Counted from the stretch's first letter, positions 12,726 to 25,009 are shown. The stretch: DNA of 64,000 bases from Sabellastarte sp. h YS-2021 (GCA_964017235.1 OZ024933.1:91541432-91605431); one strand, 5' to 3'. Numbers and translations are program-made. The notes: generated by a model from the sequence alone, not told the origin.

Positions 12726-13440
12726 TTTTCAATCCCAGCCCATAAAAGGCTGGGGTTATAGTCATCCCATGCGCCGTCTGTGCACTGGTGGCAGTTGCGG
12801 CAGACATGAAGTTTGTGGGCATTCCATGGCCAAAACACATGCATGGATTTTCACCAAATTTTCAGGATATGTTTACCCAAAGATGATCTAGAGCTTTTTT
12901 AGGGTATCCATCAACAACTGTTGCCATGGCAACACTGGGTATCCATCAACAACTGTTGCCATGGCAACACTACCAATATTTTTGGGTCTTAAACTTTGTG
13001 GGTATTCCACAGCCTAAACCTGTGCATGGATTTTCGCCGAATTTCAGGATATGTTATCCCCAAGAGGATCTAGAGCTCAAAAGGTTTTGGGGGGTATCTG
13101 GAAACAGCTGTTGCAATGGCAATGCTTTAAATATTTTTCAGTCTTAAACTTCTTAATTAAAAAAGGGGCGCTATTAAACTGATCTTAGTATAGTTGTATA
13201 TTTATCTCCCGCAGGCAAAGTAGTCAGGAAAGTTTGGAATGAGAAAACAACTTATAAAAAATCATGGCCTATGAATCTATTGCAAGTGTCACATTTAACC
13301 TTTGACCCCTGCTTCAAGGTTAAATAGAGCCATCATACTCAAATGGGCATATATCTCTTATATATTGGTCCTTGGGCTTGACACTCTATTTCAAGGTCAC
13401 ACTACCATTTTTCCTTAATTTTCCATGGAAGATAACCATA
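12726..13440 (+). repeat. Family F element with 5' hairpin and E-like units
   Basis: A hairpin CCCAGCC-CATAAAA-GGCTGGG (12734-12754) starts immediately beyond the D element's 3' end. A direct duplication of the phrase GGTATCCATCAACAACTG (about 35 bp per copy) lies at 12905-12975. Diverged E-like units follow at 13225-13440. A related but broken F segment is visible at 28365-28530. Confidence 0.6.
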
Positions 13441-14797
13441 ATAGCAGTGGTCTTGTTAATAATATATGGGTATCAATATCTCTAGAGAAACTGTTGCTTC
13501 ATAATAGGCTTCCAAAGTAAAAGATGGCGTCCTGTTGTTAAAGGAAGTCCTCACATTAAGAATGAATAAAATGTGTAAGTTTCCCCCTTCTTCAACTTCA
13601 TAAAAGTATAATTCTTACAACTGAAGTTAATCCTTAGATTTTCCCAAATTCCAATGTTGTTGCCCATTTAGCTCTACCTGTGTGCCAGGGTTCTTGCCTG
13701 CTGAGGCTGGCTATTTTTAAATGTTTAAAAAAACTCCTACAAGCTGTATTAATATCTTCACACTGGAGGGTTGACAGGGTGGGCAATGTGAGATTGATAT
13801 ACTGAAAAGTTCATGCTTCAGCATGCAGTAGCCAGACAGGAGGTCTTTTTTCAGAAGGATGAGGCTCTGAAGTGCGAATCATATAGATACAGAAGTAACT
13901 GTATGGTGTGAACTGGGTACAAGATCACTGGAGAAAGTGGAACTGGGTTTTTGAGAATCATCATTGATAATCTCTTAAGTCCTAATTTGGGTAAATTATG
14001 GTTGGTTTTCCTCTCTTTTGTAGCATGGCCATTTACAAATGGCACACTCATTTATACTTACCATCAGACTGGCATCAGTTATATAGTGTTAACCATTGAA
14101 TACTTCTATCAGTGTAATGCTACCATATATCATAATTATAGAGCTTTAGCCACTCTGCTTAACTACAGAGCACTTGTGTTTATTGTCCTCCATTTCACTA
14201 TTTTATGGAGATTTTTTGAGTGAAAAATTATGGTTTATATAGTTTATTACTTTTCCAACAATTCTTAAATCAATTTCAGTCTGCAAGTGTGTCCTTCTGA
14301 CTCTGAAAAGAGACCCTATATCTTGGTAGTGCAGGTTTAAAAATGAGCCACCCTTCGTTGCTTTCATCCCCGCTCTGGAGCAGCTAGCTTGTGAGACGTC
14401 ATGGCAGGTTTTTCAAACATTTAAAAAAATGTGTTTATCAGGTAAAAATGCTTTCCATGTTGTGGCAAATACAAAACCTGACTTATGAAGCTCCTGGGGA
14501 AAAGCATAGAAATGTGCAACCTTGGTGTTAATATACTTGAAAGCATCTAGGTTCAAATTATTATCAATATCATGGATAGGATATTGGTACAAGCTTTGTA
14601 AGCATTTTAAATACTACTTGACACTGTATGGACTTCTGAATTAAATATCTCTTATCTGATTTGAGGTACATCTCTTTTTCTACAATGGAAGGTTACTTTA
14701 TAATTTTAAATATTTCTGAGATCTTAAATTGATGGACACCATTCTTTTTTGCATTTCTAACACTCTTTTAAAATTCATAATCTTGCCTTCTTTTCAG
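13441..14797. other. Intron 3' part, unique sequence
   Basis: No repeat family or gene is recognised. It ends in the acceptor CTTCTTTTCAG in front of the exon at 14798. One 90-codon open frame at 13951-14223 has no recognisable domain and lies inside the inferred intron. Confidence 0.5.
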
Positions 14798-14888
14798 GTA
14801 TGGTTCAGTCTGCAACTACCTTGAGGTTATTGGTTTTACTGCTGCTGAACAAGAACAACTTCGCCATAACCTGGTTACTCCATCATAA
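14798..14888 (+). CDS. Last exon of putative Y_phosphatase3-type phosphatase
   Basis: The exon follows a pyrimidine-rich acceptor (TTCTTTTCAG). Its first base completes the Arg codon begun by AG at 2985-2986. It then encodes 29 residues and stops at TAA (14886-14888). The peptide begins YGSVCNYLEVIGF, continues with an acidic-Gln helix and an LRHNL segment, and ends in VTPS. The phase-perfect join and the family-like Tyr-Gly...Tyr-Leu...Gly spacing support one gene. The enzyme would be expected to dephosphorylate phosphotyrosine or related substrates in the cytosol, but the active site is outside the window. The 11.8 kb intron before this exon is almost entirely repeat DNA. Confidence 0.6.
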
Positions 14889-15841
14889 CTCATGCTTATG
14901 GGCAACACAAACCAGTGTCTGTAATTGTCAGAACAATTCCAAACATAAAGTTGGGTTCTTTGGTTTGATAAAAAGAAGGGTTAATGATATATATGCAAAT
15001 ATTGTAATTAAACTTTAAAGAAATAGTTTATTGTAGGATAGATCTATTTTACAATGATTTAAATTGCTACAGTAATATTGTAGAACAGATTAAAACATAA
15101 ATATATGTCTCTGGATAAAGGACTGGTTAATGAAATATACTAACAGTGAGAAAAATTTTAAGTTGAAACTAAAAATTGAACTGCGATCTAAAAATTGAGT
15201 TACATTAAAGCATTAAATCTTAGTTTAAGTCAAACAGACATCAATTATTTGTGAATATTTACTGAAAGTATAAGTGGAATGCTTTGATAATTTTCCAGGT
15301 GTTGAGATGACTCAGTTAAATCTAAGGTTTCACTTTGAAAAGTCTTCTACAGATTTAAATGTATTATGTATTAACTTAACAAGAAGACATAAAATTTGCC
15401 TCAGATTGGGTAGCCCCCCTTTAAAAGTTAGTCAATGTTATTAAAATATATACCAAATTTGCTTCATTGGAGTTTTAACTTTATAGGCCTAATGTAGTGT
15501 AAAATATTGGAAAATGTGAATGGAATTTCTCACAAATCAAGGATTGGAAGGGACTCCTCAATGTGTATTTGAAATTTGGTTCATGAGCTTTTTCTCATTG
15601 CCCTGAAAAGGGGTCTGGTATGTCAGTAGGGTACATTTAAAAATGAGCTGAAAGGTGTAGGAAGTTGATGCTTTGTTGGGTGTGTAAATGTGCAACATGA
15701 TGGAGTTTCCTTAATTTGACCTTTGAACCTTGCCATAGTAATCTAGACCTTTAAATTCTTGTATTGACTATATCTTGTTACTATAAGATGTAAGGGTGGG
15801 TACTTAGTAGGGACATTGGTTAGGTATGTATGGCTTGATTG

Positions 15842-16003
15842 TAGTAATAAATACTGAGTGTGAGGGCGTTTGTTACAGGGTATACGCCTGGCAAAAATGC
15901 CAAATAATGCCAGAGCGCCGTTAGGCGCGAGGGCATTATTAAAGAATTTTTGCCGGGCGTATATCCTGTAACAAACGCCCGAGCATGAGGTATTTATTAC
16001 TAT
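15842..16003. mobile_element. Long-hairpin MITE inside a family C fragment
   Basis: Two arms are imperfect inverted copies: TAGTAATAAATAC ... GAGGGCGTTTGTTACAGGG on the left and CCTGTAACAAACGCCC ... GGTATTTATTACTA on the right. They flank a GC-rich centre containing GGCGCGAGGGC. The paired arms are about 60 bp. No coding sequence is present. Confidence 0.75.
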
Positions 16004-16257
16004 TATAAAGACCGGCCTATCTGGTTTCAAGAAACGTGCCTTTATTTTGATGAGGTGAAACGAACAAGGACGCCGCCATATTGTTTTGAATGCATGATCG
16101 CTCTCGTAAAAGCAGACAATTTCTTACTACCGACACACAATCAAGCAATCGAAACAACACTTCCATTTCTAAGCGGGCTGTTATTGGAGGTTTTACTCCG
16201 TGCTAATTCTATGCGCACAGACGGATTTTCGTTCACTGCGCACTTCCGGTCTTTATA
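16004..16257. mobile_element. Short TIR element (TATAAAGACCGG ends)
   Basis: TATAAAGACCGG at 16004-16015 is matched by CCGGTCTTTATA at 16246-16257, a perfect 12-bp terminal inverted repeat around 230 bp. It abuts the long-hairpin MITE directly, and family C sequence resumes right after it, so the two may be one compound insertion. Confidence 0.6.
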
Positions 16258-16712
16258 ATTGACCTTTGACCTTACTGCGATGACCTTAACCTTTAAGATT
16301 CTTGTCTGAGCTATATTTCAGTAACTGTAAGGTGTAGGAATTTGATAATTGGTAGGGACATTGGTTGGACGTGAAGATGTGAAATGTCCTATTGTGACCT
16401 TGGTCTGACCATTGACCTTAGCTCTGCCAGAATGTTTTCAACTGTCATATTAATCCTATCACAAAGATGTATGGATTGCTGCAAGTGATATTTGTACTTT
16501 TACCTAATTCTGCTGTCTCCATTGAAAGCTATACTTTAATTTTACAGCTTCCTAAATTTTAGTTTGATAATTAATGCTGCATCTCAGATGCTATTTTTTC
16601 CGTTTAAAAAGAATTATAATCAACAGACTTTTACTTTGTTCAACAGGTTTTACTATATACTTAATTATGCTATTGTGAGTATATATTTTCACTGTGATTA
16701 TTTTAAAATAAA

Positions 16713-18089
16713 GTTACCTTTGTATTCTTTGTATTAAAGGCTAAACAAAGCAGTTTTCATTTCATATTTCTGTGGTTGCGTTTTTGTCATGTTATTGTAA
16801 AGAAAAGTATAATTTCAAATCAGGGACATTTTATATTTTCTTGACTGTATTGTGACAGTTTGTAAATTTCATGCAATTATAGATCTAATTTCTTTCATAT
16901 TAGTAGTCCCAAAAAGTCAAATATTGATAAGTGTATTTTAGTCAAAAAGATTTATGTGTATAAATATTTGTAATAAATTTATTGACATATTTCAAATATT
17001 TAGATTTTTCTATAAGAGATTGTGGCAAATCAATATCATGTTACGACAACTTCAATGCCCCTGATTCAATTTTTGTCAGAATCTTTGTGAATTGTAATAT
17101 TGTAGTTACTAGTACTTTGTCATAATCAGGGCAGGGTTGGTAGCATATTTTCTGTTTTGGTATCTCACCAATACAAAACCATTACGATTCTGGGATATCG
17201 ATAAACTTGTATTCTAGAATGTTCCTTATTAGATACCACTGCTAACAGAAAGTGGCATTTGTGAAAAATAAACATGGCAGCTCTACTCAAAGAAATCCCT
17301 ATGGAAGTCTTAAAATCTATAAAAATATGAGATAAAAGTTCATAATATTTTCAGAGTTATGATTTTCTTCTTACATTTTCCCACATTATATGTGCTGATG
17401 CTGGTTTTAAACTGTGGTCAGGGTATTTAAGTGAAGTGGTTTTTTGCACCTTAGGACCAAAGTTGGGATGATTCTTCAGCCTCTGATGAGAAAATCCATA
17501 GTATTTTCGAAATATTGCCAAACAGTATTGGACAATCTAAGGCAAGGTTACTCAGGGATAACACTCACCTCACTGACACATAACACTTATATTCTTATTT
17601 AAGTGAAGTGGTCTGGATACCGAGATACCTGTTTACAGACCCTGCTCTAGTCATAATGGATTTACAATGGACCCCGAGTACAGGTTTTATGTGTGAAGAG
17701 GCAGGATATATTCCGGTCTATATTAATGATGGGAATTGTCCATTTCTCCAGCCATAATACATTATATGCCTTAGTCTGTGTCATTTGTGTTGTTAAAAAA
17801 GCAATTCTCAGAAAAAAGTTGATCAATCAGAAGAATTTTTAGGTATATTCAAAGTTTCCAAATTCTGTCAGTTAAAAATACCGACTTGTTGTAAGTATTG
17901 CCATGAACTAAGTATACAGTTGTGAACTTGTGATAAATCAGCCATTTTAAGGAATAAAACATGCATGAATATGTCAAAGGTACATGGATATATAGGTATA
18001 TTGTATTGTAGATTTACAAATGTTTTGAATAGTTGATCATTTCAAATCGTCACTGACCTACTGCGATATCACACTGTCAGCAGTGGTTA
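16713..18089. other. Intergenic DNA with one short flanked insertion
   Basis: No gene is recognised. The only clear structure is a 155-bp insertion between 17-bp direct repeats (17424-17612), listed separately. Confidence 0.5.
17424..17612. mobile_element. 155-bp insertion with 17-bp target duplication
   Basis: The 17-mer TATTTAAGTGAAGTGGT occurs at 17424-17440 and again, identically, at 17596-17612. The 155 bp between them begin with TTTTT on the + strand, so the inserted transcript could be read from the - strand with a short A-tail. A long perfect duplication is typical of LINE-mediated retroposition. No tRNA box B is seen and the source RNA is not recognised. Confidence 0.55.
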
Positions 18090-19470
18090 ATTAAGCGGCC
18101 CATCAGGGGCGCTGATTTGTTTCCATGTAAGTTCAACTGATCGCCGCCGCCGAATTATGGTCTCCCTTGAATAACTTCTTGGGCTTTCAAATTTTTCTTT
18201 CCTTCTTATCTTTCTTTAAAAATATAAGGGTTGGGAAAATTATTTGGGATACTTTGCAGAGACTTTAAGTTTTACTTAAGGTAACCATAAGCATTTTTCA
18301 AAAACACCCCGTCACCATGTTTGGGGAAAAACCACACACACGTGTGCTATAAATTTATCAGGTACATTCTAGACCTAAATCTGCTGGTCGGAAAGGATTT
18401 TTTGATCAATCGGACCATAAAATTTTTTTAAAAAATGGGTACTTTGTCAGTATCTCCAAAACGGTCAGGATTTCGGCGTTTTGTTGGAATAACTTATTCA
18501 GCTACTTTTTGATAATCTTTCACATGCCGAAGTTTTAGCCCTGTATCTGCAATCTTAAGGTCACCTTAATGTCGAAAAAGGGGGTTTTAGCCCTCCAGTT
18601 TGCATAGTTTTTCACTTTTTTCAACCAAACGTGGCATATATATTAAGATTTACCAGAGGATTATCCTGACTTTATGGTGACCTTAACTGTTAATATAATT
18701 GGAGCTATGCCCCCCCCCCCCCCTCCCCCCCAAAGTCAGAAAATTGGAATAAAACCATCTGGCCCCTTTATTTTTTCCGTTTTTAAAGAATCTAACATAT
18801 ATTGATATTGAGGTTGATCAAAAGAAGACTCTTACTACCTTATGATTTAAATATTATTAATGTTATGGCCATCTTAAACTTAAAATGTAGGGTTTTTCAG
18901 CCCTAAGTTAATGTTTACATTTTTAAAATAAAACTTGGCACATTTATAAAGAAGGGACATTCTGATTTTATGGTCACCTTAATGTCCCAATATGAATGAA
19001 GTTATGGTCACCTTACAGTGAAAAAAAGGAAGTTTTCAGCCTTCAGCTATCTTATTGTTCAACTTAGCTCAGCTAAACTTAGTGCACTTATAAAGGATGA
19101 CAAAAGGGACATTCTTCTTAAATGGTCACCCTGAAGTCCCAATATAAATGAATTTGTAGCCATCTTGCAGTAAAATTATGGAGTTTTTAACCTCCAGCTA
19201 TCATATAGTTCAACTGATCTCAGTTAAATTTTGCACACTTATTAAAGATGACAATAGGGACTTTGTTATTTTCTTTCCACCTTGGAGTTGCAATACAAGT
19301 ACAGCCATGGCCATCTGGAAGTAAAAATGAGGGTTTTCAGCTACCAACTGACTTACGGTTTAACAACATCAGTTTAACTTGACACATTAATTTAGCTTAA
19401 GGAAGATTTTTATGACCTTTTTACATAAAATTCTTATATTTCAGAGACTTTGGCCATCTTAACATAATAT
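18090..19470 (+). repeat. Family G element and array (about 151 bp units)
   Basis: It opens with GCCGCCGCC-like sequence and ATTATGGTCTCCCTTGAATA, shared with 1-60 and 43380-43430. Array anchors such as ACATTCTGATTTTATGGTCAC recur near 18957, 19109 and 19260 (steps of about 151). A C-rich run interrupts at 18710-18730. Related units are seen at 42930-43200. Confidence 0.75.
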
Positions 19471-20780
19471 AGTTCTTGCTCCCATCTCATTTTTTTAAGA
19501 CTTTTTAAAACCACACCTGGCACATCTCTACTTCAAACAAAATTTCTGTTATCTGGCAAAGCTAACCCAGTGTTTCTGAAGTTATGGCATCTTCAAAGAA
19601 AAAAATTGATGTATTTAGCATGCACTGATGTGGTTATTAACATATTGCAGCTGATCAGTGTTCATATAAATTCCCAATTTTAGGCATATTAAAAACATCT
19701 CACATTCTTCTAATACCATTCTTGTGGAATTGTGTGGATATGCCTTTTCCTGTTCGGGGAAAAATCTTAAATTAATTCAGCTTTTGCTCTGCAGCAGGAG
19801 TTGTTGATCTACCTACTTATTCACAGAGACTATGTTAATTGGTCAAATGTATAGACTTGACTTCTTTCAGAAGATAATATCACTGAGAAAAACACTTTCT
19901 CATAAATAGTTTTTCTTGTACAGTATTTTATGTATCTCCAGCTAATTGAAAATGAATGACTTGTCTCTTTCTTCTCTTTCATCCAACTATGTATTTGCTT
20001 TTGTGTGATATCTATCTGGAGGCAGATTCATGGAAAGTCCCACTCACTCCTTATGCCCTGCAGTCAGTGCTATTGTGTATTACATAACTGAGTGAAAAGG
20101 TTATAAGAGATATCAAGATGCATTCATTTCTTTTCATTGAGGGATATGCTTACAGTAAATCTTTTTGGGGGTAAACAATTCAAACAATTAAATTTATGTA
20201 TAGGTTCATGGAAGTGGATCCTTATGGAAGTAATATTTTGTGGAAAGAGTGTCTTGTCTGTTTTAAGAGAATGGAAAAAGCCTTATGTAAAAACCTCAGT
20301 GTTTCATGATATTCACAGAGTCATGTGTGAATGAAAAATGATAACAGTAATATCTGACAACACGACTTTGTATATTCTTTTTACAATGGGACATTAAAGG
20401 ATTTCTAAAGGAGGGTTATTTTAAGCATATTTATCTTATAAAAATATCAAATAGCAATGAACTTTCAGAGGCATAAGGTGTCTCAAAGATATACAACATA
20501 TGAATGTCCCTATCTATAGCCAATTATAGTTTACTACAGTTTATCTTTATCAGTATAAATCTAGGATTAAATATCTCCTGGAAAAAATTTACGATCCCAA
20601 ATTTACAGCTACAGTTTCTCTTCAGCCAACCGATAGCCAAAATGATTCGTAAAATATACTACTTTACAAAACACAATAAAGCTGACAGTCTGCTTACAGT
20701 TTAATACTGCAACTGCTACAGGTTTTAAATAATCATTTTATTGCGTTAATACATCCTATCCAATGGACAATATACTAAAC
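19471..20780. other. Intergenic DNA, nothing recognised
   Basis: AT-rich sequence with no recognised gene, array or RNA. The longest open frames are about 65 codons and lack domains. Confidence 0.4.
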
Positions 20781-22060
20781 CGGTCGGCGCGTCGTCCATA
20801 GTACTGTGCACTCCCCAGATGGCGCCTCGTACTTCCTTCCTGTCTAGACAACCTGACGTCATAGCATCTTTTTCGTTTGGCGCATGTACTGTGCAGACTA
20901 TATATTCAGGGATATATTCAGTGTAGAAGTGTTATCTACTGTTCAAGCACGGATATACATTTGCAATTCTGCTGGAAACGCTCCCTAGCTGACTCAATTT
21001 GGTGTTGATGATAGGGCAGTTACGTAAGACGAGATATATTCATGCAGCCATTTTCTAGTTTCCTCCCATTCAACCATTGTGTTGTTAGGGGCAGATCTAC
21101 AATATTGAAGATTTATGGATTTTCTTCTTACAGGTATTTTATCTGTGTCTTTTGTTTGAATGTACCTTCTGTAACATTCCAGCTAGAGTCACCATAGAAA
21201 CGTCTTTTCTACTACTTCAAATACAAATCACGGGAAACTTCAGTCTACATAGTTTTAAACACTGTAAATGGAAGGAATTCCCCATCAGGGATGCATTCCT
21301 TCAGAGTGCACTGGTACAGACTTCTCTGCTGTAAAGCATCAGTCACACCAGCCTAGCTCCAGTGTTTTTTCATCAGAAGCAAGAGATGAATTCTTCAGAT
21401 TTCTTCAGAACACACTCTCAGTCCCACCCTTATGGACCCGGCCCTTGTGTCGGTAGTAAGGGCGGTGGATGGCCAGGAAACTGGTTTGAGTGTACAGCCG
21501 GCTGAGAAGAAGAACCGACTTAAGTCCGGCCAGGAATTTCATCTACAGAGTGCACTGGTCCAGGCTTCTCTGCTTTTAAAGCAGCAGCCGGCCGGCCAGC
21601 AAAAAAGAACGCGACCTCTGACGTCATATCCAGTCAGCCAATCGCGTGCCTTCACGAAGCTGGTCACGTGTTCTCACCGACCAGTCACGAAGTTTATCAC
21701 GTGATTTACCAAACAAGAAGGTCGGAAGTACATTCTTTGCACTCTCGTCTACTGTGATTGCAGTTTTTAGTTCCTGTAATCCACCTCCAACGTACTGGTA
21801 CAGACATTAGTCGACCAGTAAGCCTGCGTTGACTGTGGTATAAGGAAACGCGTCTAGTGAGGGCTTTTCCCCGAAGTTGGTCACGTGATTCACCGACCAT
21901 TTCACGAAGCAGATCGTCATTTCTAATCAGCCAATCACGTTGTCCCTCCGACCAGCAAGCTGGTCACGTGACACTCCGACCAACAATTTTCTAAATATAG
22001 CTGAAGGGCTTTCCCAGCAACTGTCAAATCTACAAATAAGACGTGTTTTTGAAAGAAATT
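20781..22060 (+). promoter_or_regulatory. Leader with CRE, CCAAT and E-box motifs
   Basis: TGACGTCA (CRE) occurs at 20854-20861 and 21619-21626. CCAAT occurs at 21638-21642 and 21931-21935. CACGTG E-boxes occur at 21665, 21698, 21882 and 21965, and two extend to GGTCACGTGA. A segment containing CAGAGTGCACTGGT is duplicated (about 21303 and 21545). The combination looks like a pol II promoter; its position upstream of the DIRS coding remnants suggests the element's own leader. No transcript evidence is available. Confidence 0.5.
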
Positions 22061-22079
22061 TTTAATTAATGGAGGAAAC

Positions 22080-22680
22080 TGGATTCAACACTAGCATAGT
22101 TGTAAGCTTCATTCAGCAACTGGTTACAGAGTGTACCTACCGGCTATACAGCCTTGTACAGTTACTTCAACTGGTTACAGGGTACCGACCGGGTACTGGC
22201 TACACAGCCTTGTACACTTACTCCAACAGCTGATTACTACAGAGTGTACCGACCGGCTACTGGCTAAGCAGCCTTGTACAGATACTTCAATAACTGGTTT
22301 AAGTGTACCGACCGGGTACTGGCCACACAGCCTTGTTGTACACTTGCTCCAACAACTGATTACAGAGTGTACCGACCGACTACCGGCTAAACAGCCTTGT
22401 ACAGTTACTTGAATAACTGGTTTAAGTGTACCGACTGGGTACTGGCTACACAGCCTTGTACACTTTCTTCAGCAACTGGTTACAGAATGTACCGACCGAC
22501 TACCGGCTAAACAACCTGGTACAGTTACTCCAATAACTGGTTACAGTGTGTTTACCGACCGGCTTCACAGCCTTATACAGTAGTTTCAAGTGGTTACAGT
22601 GTACTGGCAGGGTACTGGCTACACAGCCTTGTACAGTTGTTTCAGCAACTGGTACCATCTACACAACCTGCACTGAACAG
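22080..22680. repeat. About 60-bp tandem repeats in DIRS 5' region
   Basis: The phrase GCCTTGTACA recurs at about 22151, 22207, 22271, 22332, 22393 and 22452, a step of 56-64 bp. Each unit also contains TGTACCGACCGG and ACTGGTTACAG. The array lies upstream of the reverse transcriptase remnant, where a gag-like region would be. Confidence 0.8.
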
Positions 22681-23540
22681 CTTGTCTCATATTACAGAGC
22701 CTCCCTGCCTACCAACCAGCACTAAGAATCACAACCTAAAGGTCTCCTACCAGCTGACCACTCCTCATCAGCAGCCTATTCACCGGCCTAAGCCTGATGA
22801 TGGGCCTAATAATGTGTAGTCTCTGACAGGAATTTTTGGGCCTGCACAGAAGCTAGCTATGCAGTTTTCACTGAGCAGTTTTGCTTCACACCAACCAGTT
22901 GCAGAGACTACCGACCTGCTATCAGGTGCAATTGCTGTCTGGCCCTTTTCATACTGGTTTCAAAGGACTGAAACCGACCGGCAGACCACTTGGGGGCTAC
23001 CTAGTTAGTAGACCAGTAACTAAATCCTATGGTCAGCCTAGCCTGCCAGTTTTACTGGTTACAGAGTATATGGGCCACAGAAGATTGCTGTGGCCAAAAT
23101 GGCTGGTTACATAGAAATCAAATGGGTCTTTTGAACAGCAAGAGAAAATGTGGTTCACAATCGGACAATTTTCTTTGTGTTCGGTCAGGGGTCAGCCATC
23201 ATACAAATGACCATGTTTACTTACCCCTCCTTACAGGCGGCTGGTCTAGGGTCAAGTTCTATGTAATGTGAATTGTGTCAGCCCCACCCGGGCTGGACCA
23301 CGGCAAGAACAAGTTAACTGTAAACGGGTATCACTATCACCAGGTCGGACCAGGGTCCAGAGGGACAGTAATGTTTATCAATCTACCAAGGGACACTAAA
23401 CTCATCTGAAGCCTTGGCAGCTGGTCCCCGGGTAGTACAATTTAGAAGGAGGGCCACACCCCCCTTTTCCAGACCAGACCAGGCTTGACAAGAACATCAT
23501 AAGCTACTATGTCAATCACCACAGGAACCGCTACCTGTCA
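22681..23540 (+). pseudogene. Unrecognised 5' coding remnant of the DIRS-like element
   Basis: The base composition matches the downstream coding remnants, and short open frames run through it. No zinc knuckle or other gag hallmark could be recognised. An A-run of about 18 lies at 23543-23560. Assignment to the element rests on position and composition only. Confidence 0.3.
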
Positions 23541-23549
23541 CAAAAAAAA

Positions 23550-24950
23550 AAAAAAAAAATGGAGACACTGGAAACCATCAGATAACCTCCCTCCAACAAG
23601 GGGAGTGGGTTACCTCTGTAGTTTTTCAAGGATACCTACTTCCGTATACCAGTACAGGAACAGTCCAGGAAATATCTGAGATTTCATGTCCAGGGTTGGG
23701 CATACCTATTCAAGCTCACTGTTCACTGTAACTACAAGGAGGTAAAACTGATGGCCATGTAGAAGGATATAAAATCCACCAGTACCTAGATGACAGGTTG
23801 GTGAGAGCTGCATCCCAACAAGTTGGTCTCCAGCGTACTCAACATCTGTTGAAAATATGCCAAGAACTAAGTTGGCTGGTGAATTTGGAAAAGTCGGAAC
23901 TGGAGCCAAGCAGACCTTCGATTTTGTAGGTTACCAGTCCGACTTCAGGGCCGGTTGGGTCCGACCGACACCGGACTGTTGGCAGAACTTCAGGACAAAA
24001 TACTAGAAATCCTCACTACTGGCTTGTCCGATCCAGTAGTTCATGTCTGTGATAGGTTTACTAACAGCCACAGAAAAGCAGGTTCACCTAGGCCGACCTC
24101 ATATGAGACCCATACAGTGGTATCTCAAAAACATCTGGAGGGTACCAGAGTCACTAGAAAAGGTGAACCCACATTTACAGTGGTGACGGCAGGACATTGG
24201 CCTTACAGGCTAACCATTACACCCAATAAAACATGCTCTAAAAATCTTTTTAGATACATGAAACGAAGGGTGGGGTCATCACTTAACCGAAAGCACTGCA
24301 AGAGGCACCTGGTTCCTTCCGGTCCTTCTAGCCTTAAAAGAGTTCCAAGACCTCTGCATACACAAGATACTACTTGTAGCAACCGCAGTGGTGTCATACA
24401 TAAGCAAAGAAGGAGGCATGAGGTTGGGCCCACTTTGTGCTCTACTACTGAGAATCTTGACCAGTTGCACCAGAAATCAAGTAACTCTCAAAGCCCGACA
24501 CAGTCCAGGCCGACAAATAAGGTAGCAGACAAGCTATCCAAGCCAGGCCAGACCATCCAATAGAGTGGTCTCTCCTTCAGGAGGTCTTCCAAACAATATG
24601 CAGCCGGTGGCACCAACCTCAAATAGACCTATTTGCCACGAGGTTCAACAATAAGTTGCCTCTTTTTGAGTCACCGGTACCGGATCCCCTGGCCACAGTG
24701 GTGGATGCGCTAAGTCTGCCATGGGAGGATCTGGACACGTATGCCTTCCCACCAGCAGCCATCTTGGGCAAAGTGGTGGAGAAGTTACAAGACTCCACAT
24801 GCAAGAGACTCGTTCTGATTGCTCCCGGGAGGCCCAAGAGGCCTGGGTTTGGAGATATAATGGCCATATCCAGTCAGATTCCACTGAGTCTGCCCAACCT
24901 GTTAACACAGCCCTGCAATTAGATCCCTCACAGAAATCTCAAAATTCTGA
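23550..24950 (+). pseudogene. DIRS-type reverse transcriptase and RNase H remnant
   Basis: The N-terminal part reads METLETIR...GEWVTS, the usual DIRS reverse transcriptase segment before the first catalytic Asp, but that Asp region is lost. The second catalytic motif, YLDD (23783-23794), is intact and lies in an IHQYLDD context. It is followed by NLEKSELEP, another family landmark, and then by a broken RNase H region. Near 24640 the segment DLFATRFNNKLP and then DALSLPWEDLDTYAFPP match the linker that precedes the recombinase in DIRS polyproteins. Several frameshifts and stops split the frame. A gypsy-type origin is less likely because of the recombinase that follows. Confidence 0.75.
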
Positions 24951-25009
24951 ATCTCCATACATGGCTCCTAGAGCCACAACAATCGAAGAACAGGGCTTCT
25001 CTGAGGCAG

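Larger units (their letters stand above)
14889..16712 (+). other. Probable 3' UTR and downstream flank
   Basis: The first part is plausible 3' UTR of the phosphatase-like gene. An AATAAA at 16707-16712 is a candidate polyadenylation signal, but it lies beyond repeat insertions and is not certain. Family C fragments (15640-15841 and 16258-16420) and MITE insertions occupy the middle. Confidence 0.35.

Noticed and set aside
23955-24563. A 202-codon open frame, the second longest in the window
   Set aside because: It runs out of frame across the DIRS reverse transcriptase/RNase H remnant; the recognisable family peptides are in neighbouring frames.
24203-24908. Minus-strand open frames opposite the DIRS remnant
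   Set aside because: They are antisense shadows with no recognisable domain.
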